Shown: positions 8,877-18,597 of the stretch, one piece after another
Numbering within the stretch: position 1 is the stretch's first letter
Layout: each line of letters begins with the position of its first letter
NCBI RefSeq assembly: GCF_020515695.1
Contig: NZ_JAIWJA010000001.1
Span: forward strand, 744,001-808,000
Source of the DNA: Pseudomonas sp. MWU16-30317
GTDB taxonomy: Bacteria > Pseudomonadota > Gammaproteobacteria > Pseudomonadales > Pseudomonadaceae
Direction: 5' to 3'
DNA: 64,000 nucleotides
Program-made: the position numbers and the translations under genes
The notes under the pieces: model-generated
Seen by the model: the letters and a program-made list of their open reading frames with translations, nothing else
What the model was told of the DNA's origin: nothing
The model's database searches: none

Positions 8877-9533
8877 TTGAACAACAAACTGATGCCTTGG
8901 CTGCTGCTCGCGGTCGTACTGGCCACCGCCCCTTTGGCGCAAGCCCGCAATGACCGGCGCTCTGATGATTCGGTCGCGGGGGTGTTTGACTACTACCTGT
9001 TGGCCCTGAGTTGGTCGCCGACCTTTTGTCTGACCCATGCCGATAACGAGCAATGCACGGGCAAGGGCTACGGATTCGTCTTGCACGGGCTGTGGCCGCA
9101 GTATGATCGCGGCGGCTGGCCGCAATTCTGTAAAGGGGCAGCGCCGCTGACCGCAGCGGAGCGGGCCCAGGGAAGCAACTTGTACGTCAGCGGCCAATTG
9201 CTGAGCCACGAGTGGAAGAAACACGGCACCTGCACAGGCCTGGGCGGCGCTGGCTATTTCAGTCAGGCTGACAAGGCGTTGGCAGTGGTCAAGATCCCGC
9301 CCGCGCTGCAACCGTCGACGACCTACCGGAGCCTGGAACCCAAGGCGATCGTCGATCTGTTTCAGCGCGCCAACCCCGGGCTGCCGAGCAACGCCATTGC
9401 GGTGCGTTGCAATGGCCCGGAACTGGCCGAGGTGTGGGTGTGCCTGACCAAGGACTTGACGTTCAAGGCGTGCGACAACGGCGTGCGCAGCCAGTGTCGC
9501 AGTGGTGAGGTGCGGATCCCCGCAGTGCGCTGA
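8877..9533 (+). CDS. Periplasmic or secreted ribonuclease T2
   Basis: A 218-residue RNase T2 family endoribonuclease that cleaves single-stranded RNA through a 2',3'-cyclic phosphate. It has a signal peptide ending ...APLAQA. Both catalytic blocks are present: CAS I GFVLHGLWPQ and CAS II SHEWKKHGTC, each with its histidine, plus cysteines for disulfides. The start is inferred as the TTG at 8877 with GGATGA upstream, because the ATG codons just before are out of frame. The gene is 34 bp after polB and may be read from the same transcript. Confidence 0.85.
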   Translation: MNNKLMPWLLLAVVLATAPLAQARNDRRSDDSVAGVFDYYLLALSWSPTFCLTHADNEQCTGKGYGFVLHGLWPQYDRGGWPQFCKGAAPLTAAERAQGSNLYVSGQLLSHEWKKHGTCTGLGGAGYFSQADKALAVVKIPPALQPSTTYRSLEPKAIVDLFQRANPGLPSNAIAVRCNGPELAEVWVCLTKDLTFKACDNGVRSQCRSGEVRIPAVR

Positions 9534-9546
9534 CGGTTACCGGTTT

Positions 9547-9629
9547 CTGCAGCGAGGGGCTTACCCCCGTTGGCCTGACCCCGTTATGCGCCTGACGTAC
9601 CGAATCAGGGGCAAGCCCCCTCGCTGCAG
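9547..9629. repeat. Inverted pair of GAGGGGCTT-type REP elements
   Basis: CTGCAGCGAGGGGCTT (from 9547) faces its near-exact complement ending CTCGCTGCAG (9629), between the convergent RNase T2 and mltA genes. The right arm shares an identical 22-base stretch (9604-9625) with 18644-18665 inside a coding sequence. Confidence 0.7.
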
Positions 9630-9634
9630 GGTAT

Positions 9635-10798
9635 TCAAGGCTGCACTGGCGGTAACGCCATGCCCTTGGGCCACAGCAGCCAGATCTGCCCCTGCTGCTT
9701 CATGTTGCCCGCCAGTTCGCCGGCCTGGTCGCCGGTGCCCCAGAACAGATCCGCACGCACTTCGCCGGCAATGGCGCCACCGGTATCCTGCGCGGCTACC
9801 GGCCGGACCACCGCCGTACCGTCCGGGCGGGTAGTGTTAAGCCACAGCAAGCTGCCCAAGGGAATCACTTTACGGTCGATGGCTACGCTGTAGCCGGTGG
9901 TCAGCGGCACGTTCAACGAGCCACGCGGACCTTCGTTGCTGTCCGGGCGAGTAGTGAAGAACACATAACTGGGGTTGCTCGCGAGCATTTCCGGCAGGCG
10001 CTGCGGGTTGGCCAGTGCCCAGTCGCGGATCTTGCCCATGCTCACTTCTTCTTTTTTCAGCTGCCCTTGCTCCACCAGCCAGCGGCCGACCGGCTTGTAC
10101 GGGTAGCCATTCTGGTCGGCATAGGCGATGCGTACCTGACGGCCGTTGTCGAGGCGAATCCTGCCCGAGCCTTGAATCTGCAGGAACTGCAGGTCGATCT
10201 GATTGCTCAGCCAGGCCAGCACCGGCGCATTGGCGCCCTTGCCCTGAATGGTCGCGGCATCGTCATAGGGCTTGAGTACCCGACCTTCAAGGCGCCCGCG
10301 CAAGCGCTTGCCCTTGAGCTCGGGGTAGATGCTGTCCAGGTTGACGATGATCAGGTCGTCGGGCACACCATATACGGGCACTGTATCGCGCTCGGTGCGT
10401 TGCAGGCTGCCGGGGTACACGGGTTCGTAGTAACCGGTGATCAGGCCCTTGTCATTGCCGCCCGAGCGCAGGCTGTAGGCTTGCAGGTTCTGCTGCAGGA
10501 AGGCGCGCACCGCCGGCGCGTTGGCCTGTACCTGGCTGGCGGCGCTGCACGTAGCACCCCAGACCGGGTCCTTGGCCAGGCGCGTGCAGGCCGAGGACCA
10601 GGCCGAAAAGCCGGCCAGCAGGTCAGCGTCGCTGACGGCGGGCAGTGCGGACCAGTCGACGCTGACATAGGTCGGTGGTTTGGGTGTTGGCGCGGTGGGC
10701 GCAGGATTTTTTTCGCAGCTGGCCAGCAGCAGGAGCAAGGGCAGGGAGCACAGACGCAAAGCGCGCCACGAAAAACGGAGATCAGGCACGCGAAGCAA
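9635..10798 (-). CDS. mltA: Membrane-bound lytic murein transglycosylase A
   Basis: An outer-membrane lipoprotein of 387 residues that cleaves peptidoglycan glycan strands to 1,6-anhydro products. The lipobox L-L-A-S-C gives Cys28. The MltA domain shows TGYYEP, a YADQNGYPYKPVGRWL block and the C-terminal 3D region AAQDTGGAIAGEVRADLFWGTG, which carries the conserved catalytic aspartate. The start is a TTG at 10798, and a GTG three codons later is also possible. It is convergent with RNase T2. Confidence 0.9.
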   Translation of the reverse strand: MLRVPDLRFSWRALRLCSLPLLLLLASCEKNPAPTAPTPKPPTYVSVDWSALPAVSDADLLAGFSAWSSACTRLAKDPVWGATCSAASQVQANAPAVRAFLQQNLQAYSLRSGGNDKGLITGYYEPVYPGSLQRTERDTVPVYGVPDDLIIVNLDSIYPELKGKRLRGRLEGRVLKPYDDAATIQGKGANAPVLAWLSNQIDLQFLQIQGSGRIRLDNGRQVRIAYADQNGYPYKPVGRWLVEQGQLKKEEVSMGKIRDWALANPQRLPEMLASNPSYVFFTTRPDSNEGPRGSLNVPLTTGYSVAIDRKVIPLGSLLWLNTTRPDGTAVVRPVAAQDTGGAIAGEVRADLFWGTGDQAGELAGNMKQQGQIWLLWPKGMALPPVQP

Positions 10799-10965
10799 CC
10801 TTGGCTGATGAATTGAAGCCCGCTAGCTTGGGCAAAGCAGGGCGGTGAGTCAAATGACGGTGCCACCTGTGAGCGCTGGCTTGCGCATCCGGCGGCGAAA
10901 GGGGCGAACATCAGGCGTGTTTGCCAGCGTCTTGGTGGGTAGCGGGCACCTCGCAAGGTCGATCA

Positions 10966-11018
10966 CATTCCTAAACGGAATGCACGATATAAAAAACATG
11001 AATTTTATTTATCGTACA
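10966..11018. promoter_or_regulatory. Two adjacent dyads in the promoter of the MFS efflux gene
   Basis: CATTCC-TAAAC-GGAATG is a perfect dyad (10966-10982). It runs into a longer one, TGCACGATA (10981-10989) opposite TATCGTACA (11010-11018), which matches at eight of nine positions across an A/T-rich centre containing TATAAA. These sit 42-94 bp before the MFS start and look like regulator sites overlapping a promoter. Confidence 0.4.
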
Positions 11019-11059
11019 GGGCCCGGTAGCGTAGCGCCATTCCCGTCAAGGAGCAGGTC

Positions 11060-12274
11060 ATGAGCACTGAAGCCGACAACCCCGCCGAGCGCCATTGGCA
11101 GCGCAATCTCACTGTCTGCGTGTTCGGTGCGTTCACCACCATCGTCGCGATGACCCTGCTGCTGCCATTCCTGCCGCTGTATGTCGAGCACCTGGGCGTG
11201 ACTGATCCTGCCGCCGTGGTGCAGTGGTCGGGTATCGCCTTCGGTGCCACCTTCCTGTCGGCGGCATTGACCGCGCCGCTCTGGGGCCGCCTGGGCGATC
11301 GCTATGGGCGCAAGCTGATGCTGATTCGTGCAAGCCTGGGCATGGCCATCGCCATGTCGCTGATCGGCCTGGCAGAGAACATCTGGCAGCTGGTGCTGTT
11401 GCGTTTACTGGCCGGCCTGCTCGGGGGATACGCCTCGGGGGCCACCATCCTGGTCGCCACGCAAACGCCCAAGGGCCGTTCCGGGTGGGCGCTGGGGGTG
11501 TTGTCGTCAGGGATCATGGCGGGCAGCCTGGCCGGCCCGCTGATTGGCGGGCTGCTGCCGCCCTTGATGGGCATTCGTAATACCTTTTTCCTGGCGGGCG
11601 GGGTGATCTTCATCACCTTCCTGGCCACCTTGTTGCTGCTCAAGGAAGTGCCCCGGCCGCCACGCACCGCCGGCCAGCAGCAGGCCGACAAGGTTTCGGT
11701 GTGGCGGCAGTTGAACAACCCCAGGCCGGTGGTGACGATGTTCGTGATCGCCGGGGTGCTGATGTTCTCGACCATGTCGATCGAGCCGATCATCACTGTC
11801 TACCTGATGGAGTTGCACGCCGATCATCTGACCCTCATGGCCGGGCTGGTGATGTCGGCCACGGCGCTGGGCAGCATCTTATCGGCGTCGCGCCTGGGCA
11901 AGGTGGCCGATCGCGTAGGGCACTGGCGGATCGTGACGCTGTGCCTGGCGGCAGCGGCAGCGCTGTTGATTCCCCAGGCACTGGTCACCCACCCGTGGCA
12001 ACTGGTAGTGCTGCGGTTCCTGATGGGCCTGGCACTGGGCGGGCTGCTGCCGTGCATCGCCAGCATCATTCGCCATAACGTGCCGCAGGGTATCGCCGGA
12101 CGCATGCTGGGCTACTCCACTTCCAGTCAGTACATCGGCCAGGTCCTGGGGCCTGTGGCCGGTGGTTTCGTCGGCGGCCATCTGGGAATGCGCTGGGTAT
12201 TCCTCGCGACCTTCGTACTGATGGCCGGGTGTGCGCTGGTCACCCTTACGCAGCGACCGAGCACCTCTTCGTAG
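11060..12274 (+). CDS. MFS multidrug efflux transporter (MdtG-like)
   Basis: A 404-residue, 12-segment inner-membrane drug:proton antiporter of the DHA1 group. Signatures are APLWGRLGDRYGRK in loop 2-3, the antiporter motif C-like GVLSSGIMAGSLAGPLIGG in segment 5 and RLGKVADRVG in the second half. A clear AAGGAG lies upstream of the ATG. The substrate is unknown. It is preceded by a promoter region rich in dyads, suggesting control by a regulator not in the immediate neighbourhood. Confidence 0.8.
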   Translation: MSTEADNPAERHWQRNLTVCVFGAFTTIVAMTLLLPFLPLYVEHLGVTDPAAVVQWSGIAFGATFLSAALTAPLWGRLGDRYGRKLMLIRASLGMAIAMSLIGLAENIWQLVLLRLLAGLLGGYASGATILVATQTPKGRSGWALGVLSSGIMAGSLAGPLIGGLLPPLMGIRNTFFLAGGVIFITFLATLLLLKEVPRPPRTAGQQQADKVSVWRQLNNPRPVVTMFVIAGVLMFSTMSIEPIITVYLMELHADHLTLMAGLVMSATALGSILSASRLGKVADRVGHWRIVTLCLAAAAALLIPQALVTHPWQLVVLRFLMGLALGGLLPCIASIIRHNVPQGIAGRMLGYSTSSQYIGQVLGPVAGGFVGGHLGMRWVFLATFVLMAGCALVTLTQRPSTSS

Positions 12275-12294
12275 CGAGGGGGCCTGCTCGCGAC
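12271..12294 (+). repeat. Half REP element
   Basis: GTAGCGAGGGGGCCTGCTCGCG resembles the GTAGCGAGGGGGCTTGCTC REP core and overlaps the last codon of the MFS gene. Confidence 0.5.
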
Positions 12295-12438
12295 AAACGC
12301 CGCATGCACCGCACTCACCTGACAGACCGAATCGCCGCCAGACGCCTCCTCGCCGCAGGGGATCGCGAGCCAGTGGCAATGACGGCTACGTGTTCATTGG
12401 GCATAATGCGGGGTATTTCCCCTATGGTGTTATCTCCG

Positions 12439-12918
12439 ATGAAGCAGATTACCCGCGTCGAGCTGGTCGACCTCGCAGCACAGGCCGCCCAAGCCCCGCG
12501 CCTGCGCGCCAACCGCAATCTGCATCCCGAGCTGCAGGACCCGGTCCAGCGCCTGGCGATTGCCATGGAGCCCGGCACTTATGTGCGCGTGCACCGTCAC
12601 CCGCACACCTTCGAGCTGCTCACGCCATTGAACGGGCGTTTCGTGGTGCTGAATTTCGATGACCAAGGGCAAGTGACCGCCCGCACCATCCTCGGGGAAG
12701 ACAGCGCTGTGCTGGAAACCCCGGCCAATACCTGGCACGCCGTGCTGTCGCTGGATGTCAGTGGTGTTATCTTCGAGGTCAAGCAGGGTGCCTACCAACC
12801 GGTGGCGGCCGAGGATTTCTGGCCAGGTACGCCGGCAGAGGGCGAAGTGGGTACGGAACAGGTCATGGCCTGGTACGAGGTCGCACAGGTTGGCGACAGC
12901 CTGGCGTTTCTGAACTGA
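12439..12918 (+). CDS. WbuC family cupin metalloprotein
   Basis: A 159-residue single-domain cupin. The histidine-rich metal motif reads YVRVHRHPHTFELLTPLNGRF, followed by a second cupin block ETPANTWHAVLSLDVSGVIFEVKQGAY. WbuC proteins occur in O-antigen clusters and elsewhere, and their reaction is not established. I chose the ATG at 12439. An in-frame ATG at 12424 is equally possible, with GGGG 10 bases upstream. Just upstream is a short GGGG-TATTT-CCCC hairpin (near 12410-12422). Confidence 0.75.
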   Translation: MKQITRVELVDLAAQAAQAPRLRANRNLHPELQDPVQRLAIAMEPGTYVRVHRHPHTFELLTPLNGRFVVLNFDDQGQVTARTILGEDSAVLETPANTWHAVLSLDVSGVIFEVKQGAYQPVAAEDFWPGTPAEGEVGTEQVMAWYEVAQVGDSLAFLN

Positions 12919-13100
12919 CAAGCGGTAGCGCCCGGCGAGCTTTTGTGAGCAAACGTCCGGCGCCAAGCGACTGTTGCACTTACACTTACGGCAATTGAGC
13001 GGGGTGGGTCCCTGAACCTTCTGCCGTTCGGTTCGGTCGATAGCTGCGGTGCTGATGATTAAGCGCCTGGCACGGCCCGTTTATTCTTGGAGAGCCTTTT

Positions 13101-13820
13101 GTGATAACACTCAGATCCACCGCCAGACTCAAGGCCTGGGGTGCCCACGGTTTTACCGCCACCGGGGTGGTGCTGGCCTTTATGGCGACCATCGCGCTAT
13201 TCGAAGGTCACCCCAAGACCTGCCTGCTCTGGCTGGGCGTGGCGCTGGTGGTCGACGGCCTGGATGGCGCGCTGGCGCGCAAGGTCAATGTGCAGACGGT
13301 GCTCGCGCATTTCGACGGCTCGACACTGGACCTGGTCATCGACTACCTGACCTACGTGTTCATCCCTGCGCTGTTCATCTACTTCTATATCCCGCTGCCG
13401 CAATACACCTTGCTGCTGTGCGTGTCGATCATCCTGGTGTCGTCGCTGTTCTGCTTTTGCAACGTCAACATGAAGAGCAAGGACAACTACTTCGTCGGCT
13501 TCCCCGCGGCCTGGAACGTCGTCGCGCTGTGCATGTACATCCTCGACTCGTCAGCGTGGGTCAATGTGGTGACCATCATCGGCCTGGGCCTGCTGACCCT
13601 GACCCGGATGAAGTTTCTGCACCCGTTTCGCGTGCGCAAATTCATGCCGATCAACATCGCGGTGACCGCCATCTGGCTGCTGTGCAGCCTGTCGATGGTG
13701 GTCAACCAGCCCAATAACGGCACACTGATCCTGGTGGTCTGGTCGCTGATGTCGGCGTACTTTCTGCTGGTGTGCTTCTGGCGCACGGCGCTGGAATGGG
13801 TGGGCCGGGTACGTAACTGA
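13101..13820 (+). CDS. pcs: Phosphatidylcholine synthase
   Basis: A 239-residue integral membrane enzyme that condenses choline with CDP-diacylglycerol to give phosphatidylcholine and CMP. The CDP-alcohol phosphotransferase motif is intact: D52, D55-G56, A59-R60, G73, D77 and D81 in VDGLDGALARK...FDGSTLDLVIDY. About seven to eight membrane segments follow. The spacing between R60 and G73 is longer than in phosphatidylserine or glycerophosphate synthases, as in Pcs enzymes. The GTG start at 13101 has GGAGAG upstream. It is a single gene, convergent with the response regulator. Confidence 0.9.
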   Translation: MITLRSTARLKAWGAHGFTATGVVLAFMATIALFEGHPKTCLLWLGVALVVDGLDGALARKVNVQTVLAHFDGSTLDLVIDYLTYVFIPALFIYFYIPLPQYTLLLCVSIILVSSLFCFCNVNMKSKDNYFVGFPAAWNVVALCMYILDSSAWVNVVTIIGLGLLTLTRMKFLHPFRVRKFMPINIAVTAIWLLCSLSMVVNQPNNGTLILVVWSLMSAYFLLVCFWRTALEWVGRVRN

Positions 13821-13841
13821 ACCGGCGCCAGGTGCAGGGCT

Positions 13842-14573
13842 TCAGAGGTTGCGCGGATCGCGCAACCACTCCTGCAACTCGGCCTCGGCCTGTTCCATGG
13901 CGGTGCGGTTGAGCACCTTGCGCAGCATCGCCACATTCACGGCTCGCGAGCGCAGATTGAATGCTGCGCTACGTTCCCCCCTGATGTCGGGCTGATACAC
14001 CCCGAGCTTTTCGTACAGCTGCTGCAGGCGATTCTGCACACTGCGCAGCGACAGGTTGCGGCGGCCGGCGATGGCTCGGTCGGTCAGGCCCAGGGCGATA
14101 TCCTGCAACACCTCATATTCCGAATCGTTCAGGCCCTGGAGATGATCCTGGGCCTTTTGCTGCACGCCGCGTATCTCCCGATCGATCACGCATTGCTGTT
14201 CGATGAACAGGCTGCGCAAGGCCAGGCGCAGGCGTTCCTCGGAGGCGGTCTTGAGGATATAGCCGTACGCGGCGCCCTCCGGCACGATGCGCGAGATGCC
14301 CCGCACGTAGGCCTCATCAGCGTAGTTGGACCAAAACAGGATCGAAGTGTCCGGCCGCTCACGCCAGATGGTCTTGGCGGCCTCGACGCCGGTATGCCGG
14401 GGCATCTGCAGGTCCATGACCACTGCGGCCACCTGATGCTCATGGGCCAGGCGCTCGCCGACACGGCCATCTTCGGCTTCCCACAGGTGGGAGCACTCCG
14501 GCATCGCCCCTTCGATGATTTCCTTGAGAAACGCCCGGTGCACCGGATCGTCTTCTACCAGCAAAATGTCCAT
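13842..14573 (-). CDS. NarL/LuxR-type response regulator
   Basis: A 243-residue DNA-binding response regulator. The receiver domain carries the acidic pair EDD at residues 7-9 and the phospho-acceptor D54 in VVMDLQMPRHTG, with a KT motif later. The C-terminal LuxR-type helix-turn-helix is LNDSEYEVLQDIALGLTDRAIAGRRNLSLRSVQNRLQQLYEKLGV. I chose the ATG at 14573, whose A overlaps the last base of the kinase stop, showing translational coupling with the sensor. It probably controls the divergent sugar-uptake operon. Confidence 0.85.
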   Translation of the reverse strand: MDILLVEDDPVHRAFLKEIIEGAMPECSHLWEAEDGRVGERLAHEHQVAAVVMDLQMPRHTGVEAAKTIWRERPDTSILFWSNYADEAYVRGISRIVPEGAAYGYILKTASEERLRLALRSLFIEQQCVIDREIRGVQQKAQDHLQGLNDSEYEVLQDIALGLTDRAIAGRRNLSLRSVQNRLQQLYEKLGVYQPDIRGERSAAFNLRSRAVNVAMLRKVLNRTAMEQAEAELQEWLRDPRNL

Positions 14574-15871
14574 CAGGCATGCTCCATCAATTGGCTGACA
14601 GGCAGCGGCAGGCTCACGCACACCTGGGTCCCCCGGTTGCCTGGGCCCTTGTCGATCTGTACCTGCGCGCCCAGCAATTGCGCGCGGGTCTGCATGTTCT
14701 TGATGCCGCCGGTGTCCATGCGGTTGTTGCCATCCAGGCCTTGGCCGTCATCGACGATGGTCAACTGCAGGTGTTCGGCGACGCGGCTGATCTGTACGGT
14801 GATGGACGCGGGGGAGGCGTGCTTGATGGCGTTGTTGACGGCTTCCTGGACGATACGGAACAGCGCGATCTGTTGCGCTTCACTGAGCTGCCCGGCCACG
14901 CCGTCGCTGTGATCGAACAGGTGGGTATCGATGTTCAGGCCGCTGTTGCGCACGCTGCGCAGCAGCAGGTCTTCGAGCCCTTCGGCAAAGCCGAACAGGT
15001 GCAGCACGGTGGGTTTGACGGCGTCGATGATGCGCCGCAGCTCCTGCATGCTCTCCTGCAACGCGGTACTGACCGGCTGCAAGGCGTCGGCCGAGACCGG
15101 CGCCTGCAACTGCAAGCGCGCAATGCGCCGGTGCAGGCGGGTCATGTCGGCCAGCGTTTGATCGTGCAGGTCCATGCCGATGCGCTGGCGTTCGCTTTCG
15201 AGTTCTTCGGTCAAACGCAACGCGCCCAGGCGCAAACCTTCCTCGCGGGCACGGGTCTGCGCCTGGGCGATTTCCAGGTGTTTGGCCTGGTCCGCCTGGC
15301 GCAGCGCATACAGGTAGGACGCCAGTAGGTCAGCGACGTGCTGGGTGTGGTCGACATCGGCCTGGGTATAGAAATTGGCGCTGTGAGTGGAGCAGCTCAA
15401 CGCGCCGATGATCTCGCCACGGGCACGCAACGGCACGTGCAGGCGGCTGCGCAGTTGCGCATCGAAGATCGGCTGGGCGAACGCTCCAGGGAAGTGAAAA
15501 CGTGAATCGAGCATCGCGTCGTCACTGAGAATGAACGCTACCTGGCCCAGCAGCAGTGCGCGAATCGGACTCTCGACAATCGGCAGGGGATGATCGACGA
15601 AGTGGCTCCAGGCGGTTTGCACCCCGGTTTCATAGGCATGCAAATGGTTTTCGCCGTCGAGCAGCAGGCTCACGTCGATATGGTCGTGGGGGAGAATGAA
15701 GCGAATCTCGTCGGACACCGCGTTGACCATCGATTGCAGGTCTAGCTGCCCGGCCAGAGCGCGGGAAATGCCGAGGAAATGCTGTAGGACGTGTTCCGCC
15801 GAAATCAGGGGTCTTTGCACGGTGCTTCCCAGGTTTGTTTTTGTAGTGGGAATACGGGTTGCGGCCATCAT
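14573..15871 (-). CDS. GAF-domain sensor histidine kinase (HisKA_3 type)
   Basis: A 432-residue soluble sensor kinase. It has an N-terminal GAF-type sensory region (about residues 30-190), a dimerisation helix with the phospho-acceptor in RQRIGMDLHDQTLADMTRLHRR, and a NarX-like ATPase with N box VQEAVNNAIKHA and G boxes DDGQGLDG and GGIKNMQTRAQLLGA. I see no membrane segment, so it should sense a cytoplasmic signal. It is coupled to the response regulator and divergent from a sugar ABC transporter 237 bp away. Confidence 0.85.
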   Translation of the reverse strand: MMAATRIPTTKTNLGSTVQRPLISAEHVLQHFLGISRALAGQLDLQSMVNAVSDEIRFILPHDHIDVSLLLDGENHLHAYETGVQTAWSHFVDHPLPIVESPIRALLLGQVAFILSDDAMLDSRFHFPGAFAQPIFDAQLRSRLHVPLRARGEIIGALSCSTHSANFYTQADVDHTQHVADLLASYLYALRQADQAKHLEIAQAQTRAREEGLRLGALRLTEELESERQRIGMDLHDQTLADMTRLHRRIARLQLQAPVSADALQPVSTALQESMQELRRIIDAVKPTVLHLFGFAEGLEDLLLRSVRNSGLNIDTHLFDHSDGVAGQLSEAQQIALFRIVQEAVNNAIKHASPASITVQISRVAEHLQLTIVDDGQGLDGNNRMDTGGIKNMQTRAQLLGAQVQIDKGPGNRGTQVCVSLPLPVSQLMEHA

Positions 15872-15965
15872 AACGCTTCGTACGGCTCATCGTCGTTGGG
15901 CAGTCGCACTGCATTTACCTTAAGCGTCAGGCACAGTGAAAAACTGCACATCCCCGCCTTTGACC

Positions 15966-16024
15966 TGCGGGAACCCGCAACCGATCTGCGCCAATGCCCA
16001 CAGACGCACCGGTATTAGCGGTGC
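15966..16024. promoter_or_regulatory. Two dyads in the sensor kinase / ABC operon divergent region
   Basis: TGCGGG-AA-CCCGCA (15966-15979) and GCACCG-GTATTAG-CGGTGC (16006-16024) are both perfect inverted repeats in the 237-bp divergent region. They are candidate binding sites for the adjacent NarL-type regulator or for transcription start control. There is no direct evidence for either. Confidence 0.35.
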
Positions 16025-16108
16025 AGACTGGCCCTGCAGCTGCACCAGGCCCCAGGTCAGTGCCTGCACTCATTCACGATGCCCCACAACAATAACAAGG
16101 GTCACGAC

Positions 16109-17131
16109 ATGAAACTCGACACGCTCCGTTGCGCGCTGCTGTCCAGCGCTCTGGTAATGGCCCCGCTGATGCTGGCCCAGGCTGCCACCGCCGACAAGAC
16201 CATCGCCCTGTCCAACAACTATGCCGGCAACGCCTGGCGCCAGAACATGCTCAACAGCTGGCAGCAGACCACCGATCAGGCGGTCAAGACCGGCATCATC
16301 GCGTCGGCCGACTCGTTCACCACCGGCGAAAACCAGGCCACCGAACAAGCCGCGCAGATCCAGAACCTCATCCTGCAAGGCTACAACGCTATCGTCATCG
16401 ACGCGGCATCGCCCACGGCACTCAACGGCGCGGTCAAGCAGGCCTGCGACGCTGGCATTATCGTCGTGTCGTTCGATGGCGTGGTCACCGAGCCCTGCGC
16501 CTACCGCATCTCGATGGACTTCAAGCAAAGCGGCATCGACCAGATGGACTACCTCGCCAGTCGCTACCCCAATGGCGCCAACGTGCTGGAAGTGCGCGGC
16601 CTGGCCGGGGTTTCGGTGGACGAGCTGATCCACTCCGGCATCGTGGCCGGCGCCGCCAAGCATCCAAACTTGAAAATAGTCGCTGCAGTCAACGGCAACT
16701 GGTCGCAGACTGCGGCGCAAAAGGCCGTTGCCGGCGTGTTGCCGAGCCTGCCGAAGATCGATGCAGTAGTCACCCAGGGCGATGATGGCTACGGCACCGC
16801 GCAGGCCTTTACCGCCGCTGGCCGGCCGACGCCGACCATCGTCTTCGGCAACCGCGAAGAAGAACTCTCCTGGTGGAAAAAACAAAAGGACCTCAACGGC
16901 TACCAGAGCTTCTCCATCTCCAGTGCGCCCAGCATCTCAAGCCTGGCGTTCTGGGTCGCCCAGCAGTTACTCGATGGCAAGCAGCTGCCGCATGACCTGG
17001 TATCGCCAGCGGTGAGCGTCACTCAGGACACTCTCGAACAACAGCTCAAGGGCCTCGCCAAGGGCGATCTGGTGAGCCAGGTCTATAGCGTCGATGACGT
17101 CGCCAAGCTGCAAGCACCCGCCACTCATTGA
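16109..17131 (+). CDS. Sugar ABC transporter periplasmic binding protein
   Basis: A 340-residue periplasmic-binding protein of the ribose/xylose (type 1) group. It has a signal peptide [20 protein letters not shown]...AQA, then a typical fold: [51 protein letters not shown] and [17 protein letters not shown] took the ATG at 16109, because the upstream ATG at 16079 would put ten polar residues before the signal. It is the first gene of the binding protein-ATPase-permease-permease operon. The ligand is probably a monosaccharide, which sequence alone cannot name. Confidence 0.85.
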   Translation: MKLDTLRCALLSSALVMAPLMLAQAATADKTIALSNNYAGNAWRQNMLNSWQQTTDQAVKTGIIASADSFTTGENQATEQAAQIQNLILQGYNAIVIDAASPTALNGAVKQACDAGIIVVSFDGVVTEPCAYRISMDFKQSGIDQMDYLASRYPNGANVLEVRGLAGVSVDELIHSGIVAGAAKHPNLKIVAAVNGNWSQTAAQKAVAGVLPSLPKIDAVVTQGDDGYGTAQAFTAAGRPTPTIVFGNREEELSWWKKQKDLNGYQSFSISSAPSISSLAFWVAQQLLDGKQLPHDLVSPAVSVTQDTLEQQLKGLAKGDLVSQVYSVDDVAKLQAPATH

Positions 17132-17145
17132 GCCTGGAGGCTGCC

Positions 17146-18597
17146 ATGTCTACAGCGCAACGCGTGACCTTCGCGGGTATCGGCAAGTCCTTTGGCGCGG
17201 TGCGGGCCTTGGATGGTGTCGACCTCAGCGTGCAGGCCGGGGAATGTCTCGGCCTGATCGGCCATAACGGCGCCGGTAAATCGACTTTGATGCAGGTGCT
17301 CGCCGGCACGCTGGCCGCAGATTGCGGCAGCCTGCTGATCGAGGGCCGTGACCGCCGCGACGACTATAGCGTGCAGATCGCCCGGCAATGCGCGATCCGC
17401 TGCGTGTTCCAGGAGTTGTCACTGTGTCCCAACCTGAGCGTCGCCGAGAACACTCGCTTGATGTGCCCGGCGATTCGCGGCTTCGGCTGGCGGCGTCACG
17501 CCCGCAAGCTGATCGAGGCAAGCCTTGACGAGATCTTTCCCCATCACGGCATCAGCGCCGACGACATCGTCGCCGACCTGGCGATTGGCAAACGGCAGAT
17601 GGTCGAAATTGCCCGCGCGTTTGTGTGCGTGGACGAACGCCTGGATGTGGTGATCCTCGATGAACCGACCTCATCGCTGGACTCGCGGGTCTCGGCGCAG
17701 TTGTTGGCCTTTGTTCGGCGGTTTGTGGGGCAGGGCGGCAGCATCGTGCTGATCAGCCATATCCTCGGCGAGATGCTCGGCACCTGTGACCGTATTGCAG
17801 TGATGCGCGATGGCAAGGTGGTCGATACCCGCGCCGCTACGTCCTTCACCCATGCGACCTTGGTCGAGTCGATGGGCAGCGCCGCCAGCCACGCCAAGGC
17901 ACAGGCCGAGGCCTACAGCAGCAAACGCTTGCAGGGTGCGGCGCTGCTCGAGCAGCGCCCGGCCGCTCAGCTCGATGGCGGTTGCGTGCGCGCCTGGCGC
18001 GGCGAAATCATCGGCCTGGCCGGGCTCGCCGGGCACGGCCAGAGCCAACTGCTGACGCAGATCCTGCGCCGCCGCATCGCCAGCGGTGAAGGCGCAGCGC
18101 TGGTGGCAGGCGATCGGCAGAACGATGGCGTATTCGCGCTCTGGTCGATCGCGCAGAACCTCGATCTCAGCGCCCTCAAGCAGCTCAAACGCGGTGGCCT
18201 GATCGATCCCCGGGCGTGCGCTACGCTGGCGGGCCAGTGGCAGCAGCGCATGGCGATCCGTACGCCGGACATGAACGCGCCAATCCTCTCGCTGTCCGGT
18301 GGCAATCAACAAAAGGCGCTGTTCGCCCGAGCCTTGGCGACCACCGCGCCAGTGATCCTGATGGATGACCCCATGCGCGGCGTGGATGTCGGCACCAAGC
18401 GTGAGGTGTATTCGATCATCCTCGAAGAAGCGGCCCGCGGGCGCACCTTCGTCTGGTACACGACCGAGCTCGAAGAGCTGGACTACTGCGACCATATCTA
18501 TGTCTTTCGCGACGGCCAGGCGGTGCTCGACCTGCCCCGTGACGAACTGAGCGAGGAGCGGATCCTGCGTGGCTCCTTCGCCGAGGAGGTGGCATGA
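17146..18597 (+). CDS. Sugar ABC transporter ATP-binding protein (two nucleotide-binding domains)
   Basis: A 483-residue fused ATPase of the ribose/xylose CUT2 class. Domain 1 has Walker [10 protein letters not shown] (39-47), signature [15 protein letters not shown] and Walker [13 protein letters not shown]. Domain 2 has the degenerate Walker A usual for this class (GLAGHGQSQ), signature [15 protein letters not shown], and Walker [17 protein letters not shown]. In domain 2 an aspartate stands where the catalytic glutamate is expected. The ATG at 17146 has CTGGAGG upstream; a TTG at 17128 is less likely. It overlaps the next gene by ATGA. Confidence 0.9.
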   Translation: MSTAQRVTFAGIGKSFGAVRALDGVDLSVQAGECLGLIGHNGAGKSTLMQVLAGTLAADCGSLLIEGRDRRDDYSVQIARQCAIRCVFQELSLCPNLSVAENTRLMCPAIRGFGWRRHARKLIEASLDEIFPHHGISADDIVADLAIGKRQMVEIARAFVCVDERLDVVILDEPTSSLDSRVSAQLLAFVRRFVGQGGSIVLISHILGEMLGTCDRIAVMRDGKVVDTRAATSFTHATLVESMGSAASHAKAQAEAYSSKRLQGAALLEQRPAAQLDGGCVRAWRGEIIGLAGLAGHGQSQLLTQILRRRIASGEGAALVAGDRQNDGVFALWSIAQNLDLSALKQLKRGGLIDPRACATLAGQWQQRMAIRTPDMNAPILSLSGGNQQKALFARALATTAPVILMDDPMRGVDVGTKREVYSIILEEAARGRTFVWYTTELEELDYCDHIYVFRDGQAVLDLPRDELSEERILRGSFAEEVA

